A stretch of DNA of 64,000 bases from Streptomyces fructofermentans (GTDB taxonomy: Bacteria; Actinomycetota; Actinomycetes; Streptomycetales; Streptomycetaceae). The DNA lies in contig NZ_BMWD01000027.1 of the NCBI RefSeq assembly GCF_014651055.1, positions 62,151-126,150 on the forward strand, in the 5' to 3' direction. Both the position numbers and the translations under genes were made by a program. The notes beneath the pieces are model-generated. The model was not told where the DNA came from. It searched no databases and worked only from the letters and a program-made list of their open reading frames with translations. This document shows positions 1 to 8,481 of this stretch, in pieces. Positions within the stretch are counted from its first letter, which is position 1. The number at the start of each line of letters is the position of its first letter.

Positions 1-71
1 GCAGGAGCCGGGCCACACGCCGTTCGCCGCCGCCGTCCGCCGCGGGGAGTGCCCGCGGCCTCGTGGCGGAG

Positions 72-566
72 TCAGACCACCTGGTGGAGCCAGCGCACGG
101 GGGCGCCCTCGCCGGCGTACCGGAAGGGCTCCAGCTCGTCGTCCCAGGGCTTGCCGAGGAGCCTGGTGAGTTCGGACTCCAGGACCGTCTCGCCGCGCTG
201 GGAGCGCAGGAGCGCGGCGCGCAGCCGGTCCTCGGGGATCAGGATGTCGCCGTGGATGCCCGTCACGGCGTGGAAGATGCCCAGTTCGGGAGTGCAGCTG
301 TAGCGCTCGCCCTCGGCGGTGGGGCAGGGTTCGGCGGTCACCTCGAAGCGCAGCATCTGCCAGCCCCGCAGGGCGGACGCGAGCTTGGAGGCGGTGCCGG
401 GCTCGCCCTTCCAGGAGAACTCGGATCTCCAGGTCCCCGGCGCGGCGGGCTGCCGGATCCAGTCGAGGCTGACTCGCGTACCGAGCACGCCCGCGACGGC
501 CCATTCCACGTGCGGGCACAACGCGCGCGGCGCGGAGTGCACGTAGAGAACTCCACGTGTCGTCAC
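72..566 (-). CDS. DUF3145 family protein
   Basis: A 164-residue soluble protein that I recognise as the actinobacterial DUF3145 family, conserved in Streptomyces and without an assigned reaction. The N-terminus (TTRGVLYVHSAP) and the central HGDILIPEDRLR stretch are typical of the family, and no signal peptide or membrane segment is visible. The start is a GTG at 566; a GGAGG lies at 572-576 with a five-base spacer, which decides it. It stands alone: nothing recognisable lies in the 71 bases downstream, and the next gene is divergent with a 200-base gap. Function is unknown; family assignment is from recall of conserved motifs. Confidence 0.85.
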   Translation of the reverse strand: MTTRGVLYVHSAPRALCPHVEWAVAGVLGTRVSLDWIRQPAAPGTWRSEFSWKGEPGTASKLASALRGWQMLRFEVTAEPCPTAEGERYSCTPELGIFHAVTGIHGDILIPEDRLRAALLRSQRGETVLESELTRLLGKPWDDELEPFRYAGEGAPVRWLHQVV

Positions 567-766
567 AGGGACCTCCGGACAGAGCGGGCATCTTGCTGAT
601 GTGGCGAAACGTCAGTGGCAGGGCGGCCACGTGGCGAGGCTACCGTGCGGCGGCGCAAGGAGTGTGACGTACCGTCGGTCCCAGTGCCCGGAAACGCCGA
701 GGTTTCACCCGGGGGGACGCCCCCGGTCACGGGCCGCAGTCATGTGACGAACGAGGGGAGCCGTGG

Positions 767-1678
767 ATGCGCGACCGTGGTCACCGTTCGCGGGGTGTCG
801 CCGCGGTCGCGGCGGCTGCCGTGCTGGCCGTCGCCGCGCTGGCCGGGTGCGACGCGACAGGCGGCGACTCCCCCGGGCCGACGGGCACCTCCGCGCGGGC
901 GAAGCCCTCTCCGAGGCCCACTCCGGCCTGGGACCGCAGCCCGCGCTCGCTGGCAGCCGTCGGCGACTCCATCACCCGCGGCTTCGACGCCTGCTCGGTG
1001 CTGTCCGACTGCCCCGAGGCGTCGTGGGCGACCGGCACCGACGCGCAGGTGAACAGTCTGGCGGTACGGCTCCTCGGCGCGGCGCGGGCCCCGGCGTCGA
1101 GCTGGAACTACGCGGCGACCGGCGCCCGGATGGCCGACGTGCCCGCGCAGATGGCGCGGGCCGCGCTGCGGGAGCCCGAACTGGTCACGGTGATGGCCGG
1201 CGCGAACGACGCCTGCCGCAGGACGACGACCGCGATGACCCCGGTGGCGGACTTCCGCGAGCAGTTCCAGGACGCGATGGACACCCTGCGCGACGCGCTG
1301 CCGCGGACGCAGGTCTACGTGTCGAGCGTGCCGGATCTGAAGCGGCTGTGGTCGCAGGGCCGGACGAACCGGTTGGGCAAGGAGATCTGGAAGCTGGGCA
1401 TCTGCCCGTCGATGCTCGCCGACGCGGACGCCGTGGACGCGGCGGCGGTGCTGCGCCGCGACACCGTGCGGGACCGGGTGGTGGCGTACAACAAGGTGCT
1501 GGAGGAGGTGTGCGCGCGGGACCGGCGGTGCCGCTTCGACGGCGGGGCGGTCTTCGAATTCCGTTTCGGAGAAAGGCAGTTGAGTCCCTGGGACTGGTTC
1601 CATCCGAGCAAGAACGGCCAGGCGCGGCTCGCGGAGCTGGCGTACGGGGTGGTGACGGCGCGCAGACCCCCCTCCTGA
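767..1678 (+). CDS. SGNH/GDSL hydrolase lipoprotein
   Basis: A 303-residue secreted esterase or lipase of the SGNH hydrolase family. The N-terminus has basic residues, an Ala/Val-rich core and a lipobox ending ALAGC at Cys28, so it should be a membrane-anchored lipoprotein facing the outside. A Pro/Ser/Thr-rich linker follows. Block I is AVGDSITRG with nucleophile Ser68; the AGAND stretch supplies the block III Asn; the C-terminal DWFH (Asp276, His279) completes the triad. The substrate cannot be read from sequence. It is monocistronic, followed by a GC-rich hairpin before the epimerase gene. Confidence 0.85.
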   Translation: MRDRGHRSRGVAAVAAAAVLAVAALAGCDATGGDSPGPTGTSARAKPSPRPTPAWDRSPRSLAAVGDSITRGFDACSVLSDCPEASWATGTDAQVNSLAVRLLGAARAPASSWNYAATGARMADVPAQMARAALREPELVTVMAGANDACRRTTTAMTPVADFREQFQDAMDTLRDALPRTQVYVSSVPDLKRLWSQGRTNRLGKEIWKLGICPSMLADADAVDAAAVLRRDTVRDRVVAYNKVLEEVCARDRRCRFDGGAVFEFRFGERQLSPWDWFHPSKNGQARLAELAYGVVTARRPPS

Positions 1679-1742
1679 CGGGCGGGCCTCCCTCCTGGCC
1701 GGCGCGGGCCGGTGCCGGACGGGCGACGCGGACACGGACGTC

Positions 1743-1773
1743 GCCGGGGCGGGGCCGTGCCGCCCGCCCCGGC
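1743..1773 (+). terminator. Hairpin terminator after SGNH lipoprotein gene
   Basis: Perfect 11-bp arms (1743-1753 GCCGGGGCGGG and 1763-1773) enclose a nine-base loop, 65 bases past the stop codon. There is no T tract, as is usual for Streptomyces terminators. Inferred from structure only. Confidence 0.5.
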
Positions 1774-1806
1774 GGGGGCAACGGGACAGCCCGTAGGCTT
1801 TGGATC

Positions 1807-2802
1807 ATGCACAGCGAACTCTTCGGCACCCTGCCCGACGGCTCTCCGGTCCACCGCTGGACGCTGGAGCGCGGCGGGACCCGGGTGCGGGTCCTGACGT
1901 ACGGCGGCGTGGTGCAGTCGGTCGAGGTCCCCGACCGGGACGGCAGGACCGGGAACGTGGTCCTCGGCTTCCCCGGCCTGGCGGGCTACCTCGCGCATCC
2001 GGGGCCGTACTTCGGCGCGCTGGTCGGGCGGTACGCGAACCGGATCGGGGGCTCCGGGTTCACGCTGGACGGTCGGCGGTACGACCTGGCTCCGAACGAC
2101 GGGCCCAACTCGCTGCACGGCGGCGGGCTCGGCTTCGACAAGCGGGTGTGGGACGCGGAGCCGGTCGGGCACGGGGTGCGGCTGTCCCGGGTGAGCCCGG
2201 ACGGCGAGGAGGGCTTCCCGGGCCGTCTCACGGTCTCGGCGGAGTACACGCTGGAGGAGTCGGGCGCGCTGCGGATCGCCTACGAGGCGGTGACGGACGC
2301 GCCGACCGTGGTGAACCTGACGAACCACGCGTACTGGAACCTGCGCGGGCCCGGCGGCACGGGCGGCCACGAACTGCGCCTGGCCGCCTCGCGGTTGACC
2401 CCCGTGGACGCGGACCTGATTCCCACCGGGTCGTTCGAGGACGTGGAGGGGACGCGGTTCGACCTGCGCGAGGGGCGCGCGGTGGCGTCCGGGTACGACC
2501 ACAACTTCGTGCTGGACAAGGGTCCGACGGACTCGGCCGTGGAGGTCGCCGAGCTGTACGCCCCGGGGTCCGGTCGGGTGCTGACCGTGGCGACCACCGA
2601 GCCCGGTCTCCAGGTCTACACGGCGGACCACTTCGACGCCTCGCTCCCGTTCGCCCCGGGGGAGGGAGTCGCGCTGGAGACCCAGCACTTCCCCGACTCC
2701 CCCAACCGGCCGGAGTTCCCCCGTACGGAACTCCGGCCGGGCGAGGTGTTCCGGTCCGCGACCGTGTACGGGTTCTCCACCCGCAGGGCCCCGGGCCGGT
2801 GA
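1807..2802 (+). CDS. Aldose 1-epimerase (first copy)
   Basis: A 331-residue cytoplasmic aldose 1-epimerase of the GalM family, which interconverts alpha and beta anomers of free hexoses or pentoses. The full-length family pattern is present: the N-terminal PDG-PVHRW strand, GRYANRI, NSLHGG, the catalytic His in NHAYWNL near residue 173, and the catalytic Glu in ETQHFPDSPN near residue 291. The start is ATG 1807; no strong ribosome-binding site precedes it and the transcript may have a short leader. Its stop lies 12 bases from the stop of the convergent beta-glucosidase gene. A paralogue lies at 23389-24480 behind the sugar importer; this copy may serve sugars released by the neighbouring GH3 enzyme (inference). 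Confidence 0.9.
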   Translation: MHSELFGTLPDGSPVHRWTLERGGTRVRVLTYGGVVQSVEVPDRDGRTGNVVLGFPGLAGYLAHPGPYFGALVGRYANRIGGSGFTLDGRRYDLAPNDGPNSLHGGGLGFDKRVWDAEPVGHGVRLSRVSPDGEEGFPGRLTVSAEYTLEESGALRIAYEAVTDAPTVVNLTNHAYWNLRGPGGTGGHELRLAASRLTPVDADLIPTGSFEDVEGTRFDLREGRAVASGYDHNFVLDKGPTDSAVEVAELYAPGSGRVLTVATTEPGLQVYTADHFDASLPFAPGEGVALETQHFPDSPNRPEFPRTELRPGEVFRSATVYGFSTRRAPGR

Positions 2803-2814
2803 GCCCGTCCGCGG

Positions 2815-5265
2815 CTACGCCGTGAGGGGCGCGGTGAGCCGGCAGTCCGCCACGGAACGGCCGGCGAGGACCTCGTAGGCGCCCTTCAGGAACGTCCACG
2901 AGCCGGTCCGTCCGTCCCAGGTCTCGAAGGCCCGGCGCGGGAGTTCGAGGACGGCCTCGGCGCTCCCGCCGGGTCCGGCCTCCACGGTGGCGAAGCCGGC
3001 CAGCCTGCGGGCCGGGCGGGACGCGTCGGGTTCGGCCGGCGCGAGGTAGACCTGGACGACCTCGCGGCCCGCGCGCTCCCCGGAGTTGGTGACGCGCACC
3101 GTGACGGTGGTGCCGGTGACCTCGATCGAGTCGTAGGTCCAGTCGGTGTACCCGAGTCCGTGCCCGAAGGCGTACGAGGGTGTCCTGCCCGCCTTCTCCC
3201 AGGCGGGGTAGCCGATGAACACGCCCTCGTCGTAGTCGAGTCGGCCGTCGGTGGGCGTGACCCGGACGACCGGGGCGTCGTCGAGGGACCCCCAGGTGGT
3301 GGGCAGCCGGCCGCCGGGCTCGTGCGCGCCGACGAGCATGTCGGCGAGGGCGGCGCCGCCCTCCTGGCCCGGGAACCAGCCGAGGAGCACCGCGGCGACC
3401 TCGTCGCGCCACGGGAGTTCCACCGGGGACCCGGAGTTGACGACCACGACGGTGTTCGGGTTGGCGGCCGCGACCGCGCGGACGAGGTCGTCCTGGCGGC
3501 CGGGGAGCCTCAGGTCGGCGCGGTCGTAGCCCTCGGACTCGACGCGTTCGGTGGTGGCGACGACGACGACCGCGGTGTCGGCGGCACGGGCCGCGCGGAC
3601 GGCTTCGGCGATCAGTTCGTCGGGGTCGCGCCGGGGCTCCTGGTGGGCGAGCGTGAAGCCGATGAGCCGTACGGGGGCGTCCGCGGGCGCCGCGACGACG
3701 TGGCGCAGGGCGACCCGGTAGGTGTCGCCGGCGGTGAGCCGCACCGCCGCGCGCTCGACGGGCGCGCCGAAGAACGAGACGAACGGGCCGTCCTTCTCGG
3801 CGCGTTGGACGCCGTCGAAGTGGGTGGTCCCGTCGACGGTGAGGGTGAACCGCCCCAGGCCCTTGACGCCGAAGGTGTGCAGCCCGCTCTCGCGCGGCCT
3901 GAAGGTGCCGGCCAGTTCGACGCTGTGGAGGTTCTCGTGCATGACGCCCTCCGGCAGGTCCTCGCCCGTCCACTGAAGGTGGCCGCCGGGCGCCGAGCCG
4001 GTGCCCAGGACGGTGCCGGCAGCGTCGCGGCACACGGCTTCGAGCGCGAACCCCCTTCCGGCGGCGGCGAGTTCCTCGTTCGGGTCGGCGCCGACCGCGT
4101 ACGTCAGGGCGCCTTCGGGCAGGGCGGCGGTGAGCCCGTCGAGGGGGGAGACCACGCGGGTGGGGAAGACCGTGGCGGAGCCGCCGCCGAGCACGCGCGC
4201 GTCGCGGGCAGCGGCGCCGATGAGGGCGACCCGGCGTCCCGCGGCGAGCGGCAGCGCGCCCTCGTTGCGGACGAGCACGAAGGCCCGGCGGGCGATCTCC
4301 CGGGCCAGCGCCTCTCCGTCGGCGGGCGCGGGCGGTTCGGCGACGACGGGTTCGGCGCCGTCCAGGACGCCGACGCGGGCGGCGAGCCGCAGGACGTTGC
4401 GCACGGCGTCGTCGACCCCGGCCTCGGCCACCAGGCCCGCGCGGACGGCGGCGGCGAGCGCCTCCCCGTACACCGTTCCCGGGCCGGGCATCGCGATGTC
4501 CAGGCCGCCCTCCAGGGCGGCGACGGTCGAGCGGGCGGCCGTCCAGTCGGAGACGTTGACGCCGTCGAAGCCCCATTCGCCGCGCAGCACGTCGTTCACG
4601 AGGTGGCCGTGCTCGGTCATCGTGGTGCCGTTGACCGCGTTGTAGGCCGTCATGACGCCCCAGGGGCGGGCGTTCTCGACGATGGCCTCGAAGGGGGCGA
4701 GGTACAGCTCGCGCAGGGCCCGCTCGGACACCGTGTTGTTCACCGTGAAGCGGTCCGTCTCGGCGTCGTTGGCGACGAAGTGCTTGACGGTGGTGCCGAC
4801 GCCGCCCTCCTGCACCCCGGTCACGTACGCGGAGCCGATCAGCCCGGTGAGGTACGGGTCCTCGCTGTAGGCCTCGAAGTGGCGGCCGCCGAGCGGGGAG
4901 CGGTGCAGGTTGACGGTGGGGGCGAGCAGCACGTGGACGCCCTTGCGCCGGGCCTCCTGGGCGAGGACGCGGCCGGCTCGGCGGGCCAGGTCCGGGTCCC
5001 AGGTGGCGGCGAGGGCGGTCGGTGACGGCAGGGCCACGGACGGGTCGTCGGAGGTCCAGCGGACGCCGCGTACCCCGATCGGGCCGTCGGACATGACCAG
5101 CGAGCGCAGGCCGATCCCGGGCAGCGCGGGCAGGGACCACATGTCCTGTCCGGCGAGCAGTCGCGCCTTGTCGTCCAGGCCGAGCCGCGCGAGGGCGGCC
5201 TCGACCACCGCCTCGCGCGCACGGTCGGCCGGGGTGCCGGGGGTCCGGGCAGGGGTTCCCGCCAT
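2815..5265 (-). CDS. GH3 beta-glucosidase with PA14 insert
   Basis: An 816-residue glycoside hydrolase family 3 enzyme, expected to release terminal beta-linked sugars from oligosaccharides. The N-terminal GH3 barrel covers about residues 1-300; the nucleophile Asp is in the SDW motif near residue 239, and KHFVAND and GRHFEAYSEDP are typical substrate-site motifs. The GH3 C-terminal domain is split by a PA14 carbohydrate-binding insert at about 420-530, and a fibronectin-III-like domain closes the chain. There is no signal peptide, so it probably acts on imported oligosaccharides. The ATG at 5265 is chosen because GAGGAGG sits eight bases upstream; an upstream in-frame start would lack a site. 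It is divergent from a TetR regulator with a palindrome in between. Confidence 0.92.
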   Translation of the reverse strand: MAGTPARTPGTPADRAREAVVEAALARLGLDDKARLLAGQDMWSLPALPGIGLRSLVMSDGPIGVRGVRWTSDDPSVALPSPTALAATWDPDLARRAGRVLAQEARRKGVHVLLAPTVNLHRSPLGGRHFEAYSEDPYLTGLIGSAYVTGVQEGGVGTTVKHFVANDAETDRFTVNNTVSERALRELYLAPFEAIVENARPWGVMTAYNAVNGTTMTEHGHLVNDVLRGEWGFDGVNVSDWTAARSTVAALEGGLDIAMPGPGTVYGEALAAAVRAGLVAEAGVDDAVRNVLRLAARVGVLDGAEPVVAEPPAPADGEALAREIARRAFVLVRNEGALPLAAGRRVALIGAAARDARVLGGGSATVFPTRVVSPLDGLTAALPEGALTYAVGADPNEELAAAGRGFALEAVCRDAAGTVLGTGSAPGGHLQWTGEDLPEGVMHENLHSVELAGTFRPRESGLHTFGVKGLGRFTLTVDGTTHFDGVQRAEKDGPFVSFFGAPVERAAVRLTAGDTYRVALRHVVAAPADAPVRLIGFTLAHQEPRRDPDELIAEAVRAARAADTAVVVVATTERVESEGYDRADLRLPGRQDDLVRAVAAANPNTVVVVNSGSPVELPWRDEVAAVLLGWFPGQEGGAALADMLVGAHEPGGRLPTTWGSLDDAPVVRVTPTDGRLDYDEGVFIGYPAWEKAGRTPSYAFGHGLGYTDWTYDSIEVTGTTVTVRVTNSGERAGREVVQVYLAPAEPDASRPARRLAGFATVEAGPGGSAEAVLELPRRAFETWDGRTGSWTFLKGAYEVLAGRSVADCRLTAPLTA

Positions 5266-5316
5266 GGCGGTGCCTCCTCGTCGAAGTGCGTTCCGGCCCT
5301 CCATCCTCCATCCCGC

Positions 5317-5334
5317 ACCTGTCGACCGGTAGGT
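5317..5334. promoter_or_regulatory. Candidate TetR operator between bglucosidase and tetR
   Basis: An 18-bp imperfect palindrome, ACCTgtCGacCGgtAGGT (12 of 18 positions symmetric), lies midway between the divergent starts at 5265 and 5397. Its form, ACC...CG..CG...GGT, is that of many TetR-family operators. By position it could repress both genes. Inference from symmetry and position. Confidence 0.5.
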
Positions 5335-5396
5335 TTCGTTATGTTGCTGTTACGTACGACCGTCGGGCGGCCCCGCCGCTGTCGTACCGTGATCCC

Positions 5397-5975
5397 ATGA
5401 CGACGAGGTCGGCCAGGACGGCGGAGCGGCGCGCGGAGATCCTCCGCGCGGCCCTGGAGGTGATCGCCGAACGCGGTTACCGGGGGGCGAGCCTCGCCGC
5501 GGTCGCCGAGCGGGTCGGCCTCACCCAGCAGGGCCTGCTGCACCACTTCCCGACCAAGGAGGCGCTGCTCGTCGCCGTCCTCGCCGAACGCGACCAGTGG
5601 GACGCGGTGCCGGGCGGCGGCTGGCGGCTCGACCTGCTCGGGCAGCTCGTCGAGTACAACGCGATGCGGCCCGCCATCGTGCAGACCTTCTCGGCGCTGC
5701 TCGGCGAGAGCGTCACGGAGGGGCATCCCGCGCGAGCGTTCTTCACCGAGCGCTACGCCACCGTACGCGCGAGCATGGCGCAGGTGCTGCGGGCCGAGTA
5801 CGGCGAGCGGCTGCCGAGCGGGCTCACCCCGGAGCGGGCGGCCCCGCTGCTGGTCGCGGTGATGGACGGGCTGCAGTACCAGTGGCTGCTCGCACCGGAG
5901 TCGGTGGACATGCCCGAAGCGTTCCGGGACTTCCTCACCCTGCTCGGCGAGGAGCCGTCCCCCGGCGGGAACTGA
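5397..5975 (+). CDS. TetR/AcrR family transcriptional regulator
   Basis: A 192-residue regulator. The N-terminal helix-turn-helix (about residues 10-55) contains the typical RRAEILRAALEVIAERGY and GLLHHFPTKEALL segments; the remaining alpha-helical domain is the ligand-binding and dimerisation part. The ATG at 5397 is preferred over upstream starts because the TetR domain normally begins within ten residues of it and no earlier codon has a ribosome-binding site. It is transcribed divergently from the GH3 beta-glucosidase gene, so it most likely represses that gene and itself; the inducer, perhaps a beta-glucoside or sugar, is not visible. Confidence 0.88.
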   Translation: MTTRSARTAERRAEILRAALEVIAERGYRGASLAAVAERVGLTQQGLLHHFPTKEALLVAVLAERDQWDAVPGGGWRLDLLGQLVEYNAMRPAIVQTFSALLGESVTEGHPARAFFTERYATVRASMAQVLRAEYGERLPSGLTPERAAPLLVAVMDGLQYQWLLAPESVDMPEAFRDFLTLLGEEPSPGGN

Positions 5976-6006
5976 GGCGCGGCGGGAACCCGGGCGCGGC
6001 AGGAGC

Positions 6007-6047
6007 CGCGGCCCGTGCGCGGACGTGCGCGGTCCGCGTGGGCCGCG
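6007..6047 (+). terminator. Hairpin terminator after tetR
   Basis: A long hairpin 31 bases past the tetR stop: outer arms CGCGGCCC (6007-6014) with GGGCCGCG (6040-6047), inner arms CGCGGAC (6018-6024) with GTCCGCG (6032-6038), a small asymmetric bulge and a seven-base loop. Confidence 0.5.
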
Positions 6048-6196
6048 CGGGCCGACCCGCTGCCCGCTGTCCGTGCCGGGTCACCCGTCCCAAGGGCACC
6101 GGGAGCCACGCGCCATGGCGCACGCCCCGCCCGTCACCGCATAATGCGGCCGTCCGACGACGAACCCCCACTCGCGACGGAAGGACCTGAACTCCC

Positions 6197-7444
6197 TTGG
6201 CACACATACGCGTTCTCCTCGGCACGCTCGGCCTCGCCCTGCTGGCGGGACTCACCGCCCCGCCCTCTCTCGCGGCGGAGAGCGGCGGGGCCGCTCCCAC
6301 CGCCGAGGAGCAGCGGCTCGACCGGGCGGCACCCCGGGAGATCCTGGCCCGCTCCGGATTCGACACGGCCGCACCGCGGTTCGTACGGGAACTGGGCTCG
6401 GCGCGCTCCTACGCGCGGGCCCGGCACGTGGTCGAGCGGGAGGGGGCCCGGCTGTGGCGGCGGGCGGTCGACCGGGCGCAGGGGCGCGGGCCCGCCGGCG
6501 GCGACCTCAGCCGGGACGACGACCGCCCGCTGTACTGGGCCCGGCTCGCCATGACACGCGAAGTACGCGCGTGGGAGCCGTCGTTCGGCCTGTCCGAGGC
6601 CCAACGCACCGCCCTGCTCGCGGCGCTGGAGCGGACCTCGCGCGGGCAGGACACCATCCGCTATCCGCACGCCCGGGGCGTCAAGCGCATCCTGGTGACC
6701 GGTTTCGACCCGTTCACCCTGGACCGGGACGTGCGGATCTCGAATCCCTCCGGCGCGACCGCCCTCGCGCTCGACGGCACCGTGATCGAGACGGCCGACG
6801 GGCCGGCGCGGGTGGAGACCGCCCTCTTCCCGGTCCGCTGGCAGGACTTCGCCGACGGCACCGTGGAGCGGACCCTGCGCCCGCACCTGCCCCGTGTGGA
6901 CCTGTTCACGACGGTCAGCCAGGGGCGGGTGGGCCGATTCGACGTGGAGCGCACCAACGGGGCCTGGCGGGGCGGCTTCCCGGACAACGAGAACGTCTCC
7001 CGCACGGAGACGGTCCCGGTCGCGGACCCGGCCACGCAGCCGCAGTGGACCTCGACGACGCTGCCGTACGCGCAGATCGTGGCAGCGGACACGGGCCGCT
7101 TCCCCGTGTACGACAACACGTCGGTGACCGAGATCCCGGCGGGCGGCACCGAACCCGTCGTACGCCCCGGGGGTCCGACCGCCGGCTCGACCGCGCGGGC
7201 GGGCGGCGGCGGCAACTACCTCTCCAACGAGATCGCCTACCGGGCGACGCTGCTGCGGGACCGGCTGGGCAGGACCTCGTCGCTTCCCGGCGGCCATGTC
7301 CACACACCGGTGCTCCAGTTCGGCACCGGCAACACCGATCCGGCGACCGGGGCCGTCACCGACGCCGAGTTCGTGCGGAACCGGCTGGACATCATCGCGC
7401 AGGTCCGGTCGATCCTGACGGTCGCGGCGGACAACGGTGGATGA
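6197..7444 (+). CDS. Secreted pyroglutamyl-peptidase-like protein, Cys-to-Ser nucleophile
   Basis: A 415-residue protein with a Sec signal peptide (about residues 1-27, cleavage near SLAAE), an extra N-terminal domain of about 140 residues, and a C-terminal domain like pyroglutamyl peptidase I (peptidase C15). Family marks are VTGFDPF near residue 167, the NPSG loop, VERTNG near the acidic active-site residue, and GHVHTP with His369. The nucleophile position reads GGNYLSNE with Ser343, where C15 enzymes have Cys in a T-[FY]-x-C-N pattern. The residue is encoded TCC. It may be a serine hydrolase or a binding protein. Known C15 enzymes are small and cytoplasmic, so export and the extra domain are also unusual. 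Monocistronic, convergent with the EI24 gene. Confidence 0.75.
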   Translation: MAHIRVLLGTLGLALLAGLTAPPSLAAESGGAAPTAEEQRLDRAAPREILARSGFDTAAPRFVRELGSARSYARARHVVEREGARLWRRAVDRAQGRGPAGGDLSRDDDRPLYWARLAMTREVRAWEPSFGLSEAQRTALLAALERTSRGQDTIRYPHARGVKRILVTGFDPFTLDRDVRISNPSGATALALDGTVIETADGPARVETALFPVRWQDFADGTVERTLRPHLPRVDLFTTVSQGRVGRFDVERTNGAWRGGFPDNENVSRTETVPVADPATQPQWTSTTLPYAQIVAADTGRFPVYDNTSVTEIPAGGTEPVVRPGGPTAGSTARAGGGGNYLSNEIAYRATLLRDRLGRTSSLPGGHVHTPVLQFGTGNTDPATGAVTDAEFVRNRLDIIAQVRSILTVAADNGG

Positions 7445-7485
7445 GGCCGGGGGCCGAACCCGGCGGCCGGGCCGGGCGGCGGACG

Positions 7486-8313
7486 TCAGCGGCTGACGCT
7501 GCCGGTGTCCGCGGGCCGGCCGTCCAGGGTCTTGCCGTGGCCCGCGCCGTCGGCCCGGTCCTCGCGGATCTCCTCGCCGAGCAGGTCGCGGGCCATCAGG
7601 GTGGCGCCCGCGACCGCGCCCGGCATCAGGAGGACGGCGACGAAGGGGACGAGGAAGGCGAGGCCCAGCGGGGTGCCGAAGCCCCAGATCATCGTCCGGC
7701 GGGAGCGGAGCAGGGAGAGTCGCTCGCGGAGTTCCACCCCCCGGCGCTGGAGCGCGACCGCGGTGAGTTCCTCGGTGAGGAAGTAGCCGGTGACGAAGAA
7801 GCCGACCACCGGGACGACGGTCTGTCCGACGAACGGGACGAAGCCGAGCGCGAAGAGCAGCACGGCCCACACCAGGGCCCTGGCCAGGACGCGCAGGCTG
7901 TCGCGGGCCGAGACCAGCAGTTCCCGCCACAGCGGCAGGCCGGACTCGGGGGCCGTGCCGTCCGGGGAGACGTCCCGGTCCACCTTCTCCGAGAGGTTCT
8001 CGTAGAAGGGCTGGCCGAGGAGGAGGGTGACGGCGGTGAAGGTGAGGACGGCGAGGAGGAGCGCGAGGGCGAGGAGGACGGCCGTGAGGAAGCCGCGGAA
8101 CAGGCCCTGCCAGGGGGTGGACCAGTCGTCGGCGAACGGGGTGGCCCAGGCGGTGAAGTCCGTGCCCCACAGGGCCAGGGAGGTCAGGGCCGCGAGGTAC
8201 AGCACGAGGGTGATGAGGCCGGGGACCAGGCCGAAGCCGAACTGCTTCCTGTGGCGGGCCACCCAGCGCTGGCCGCGTGCCAAGTAGGCGAATCCCAAGC
8301 GGAGGTCATGCAT
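7486..8313 (-). CDS. EI24 domain membrane protein
   Basis: A 275-residue integral membrane protein of the EI24/CysZ-like family. Four to five hydrophobic segments are visible (about residues 25-55, 75-110, 150-175, 215-245), with the family stretches LLGQPFYENLSEKVD and FVPFVGQTVVPVVGFF. Relatives include the sulfate transporter CysZ, but no substrate can be assigned here. The C-terminal 30 residues are polar and probably cytoplasmic. The ATG at 8313 is chosen because the family begins with this MHDLRLGFAYL segment; an upstream in-frame start would add 50 low-complexity residues. It is convergent with the C15-like gene, 41 bases apart. Confidence 0.8.
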   Translation of the reverse strand: MHDLRLGFAYLARGQRWVARHRKQFGFGLVPGLITLVLYLAALTSLALWGTDFTAWATPFADDWSTPWQGLFRGFLTAVLLALALLLAVLTFTAVTLLLGQPFYENLSEKVDRDVSPDGTAPESGLPLWRELLVSARDSLRVLARALVWAVLLFALGFVPFVGQTVVPVVGFFVTGYFLTEELTAVALQRRGVELRERLSLLRSRRTMIWGFGTPLGLAFLVPFVAVLLMPGAVAGATLMARDLLGEEIREDRADGAGHGKTLDGRPADTGSVSR

Positions 8314-8481
8314 GTCCCGCAGCCTACTTCGTCGCGGACAGCGGGGTCCGTCCGGGCCGGTCCCCGCGCGTGCGCTGCCGTACGGCCGGGAAGGGTGGGG
8401 CGGAAACGCCCTCTTGTTGGCGGGGGACGCAGCCGATAGACCTCGCGTACCGATGCCGGACACCCCCCACCGGAGGTACTC

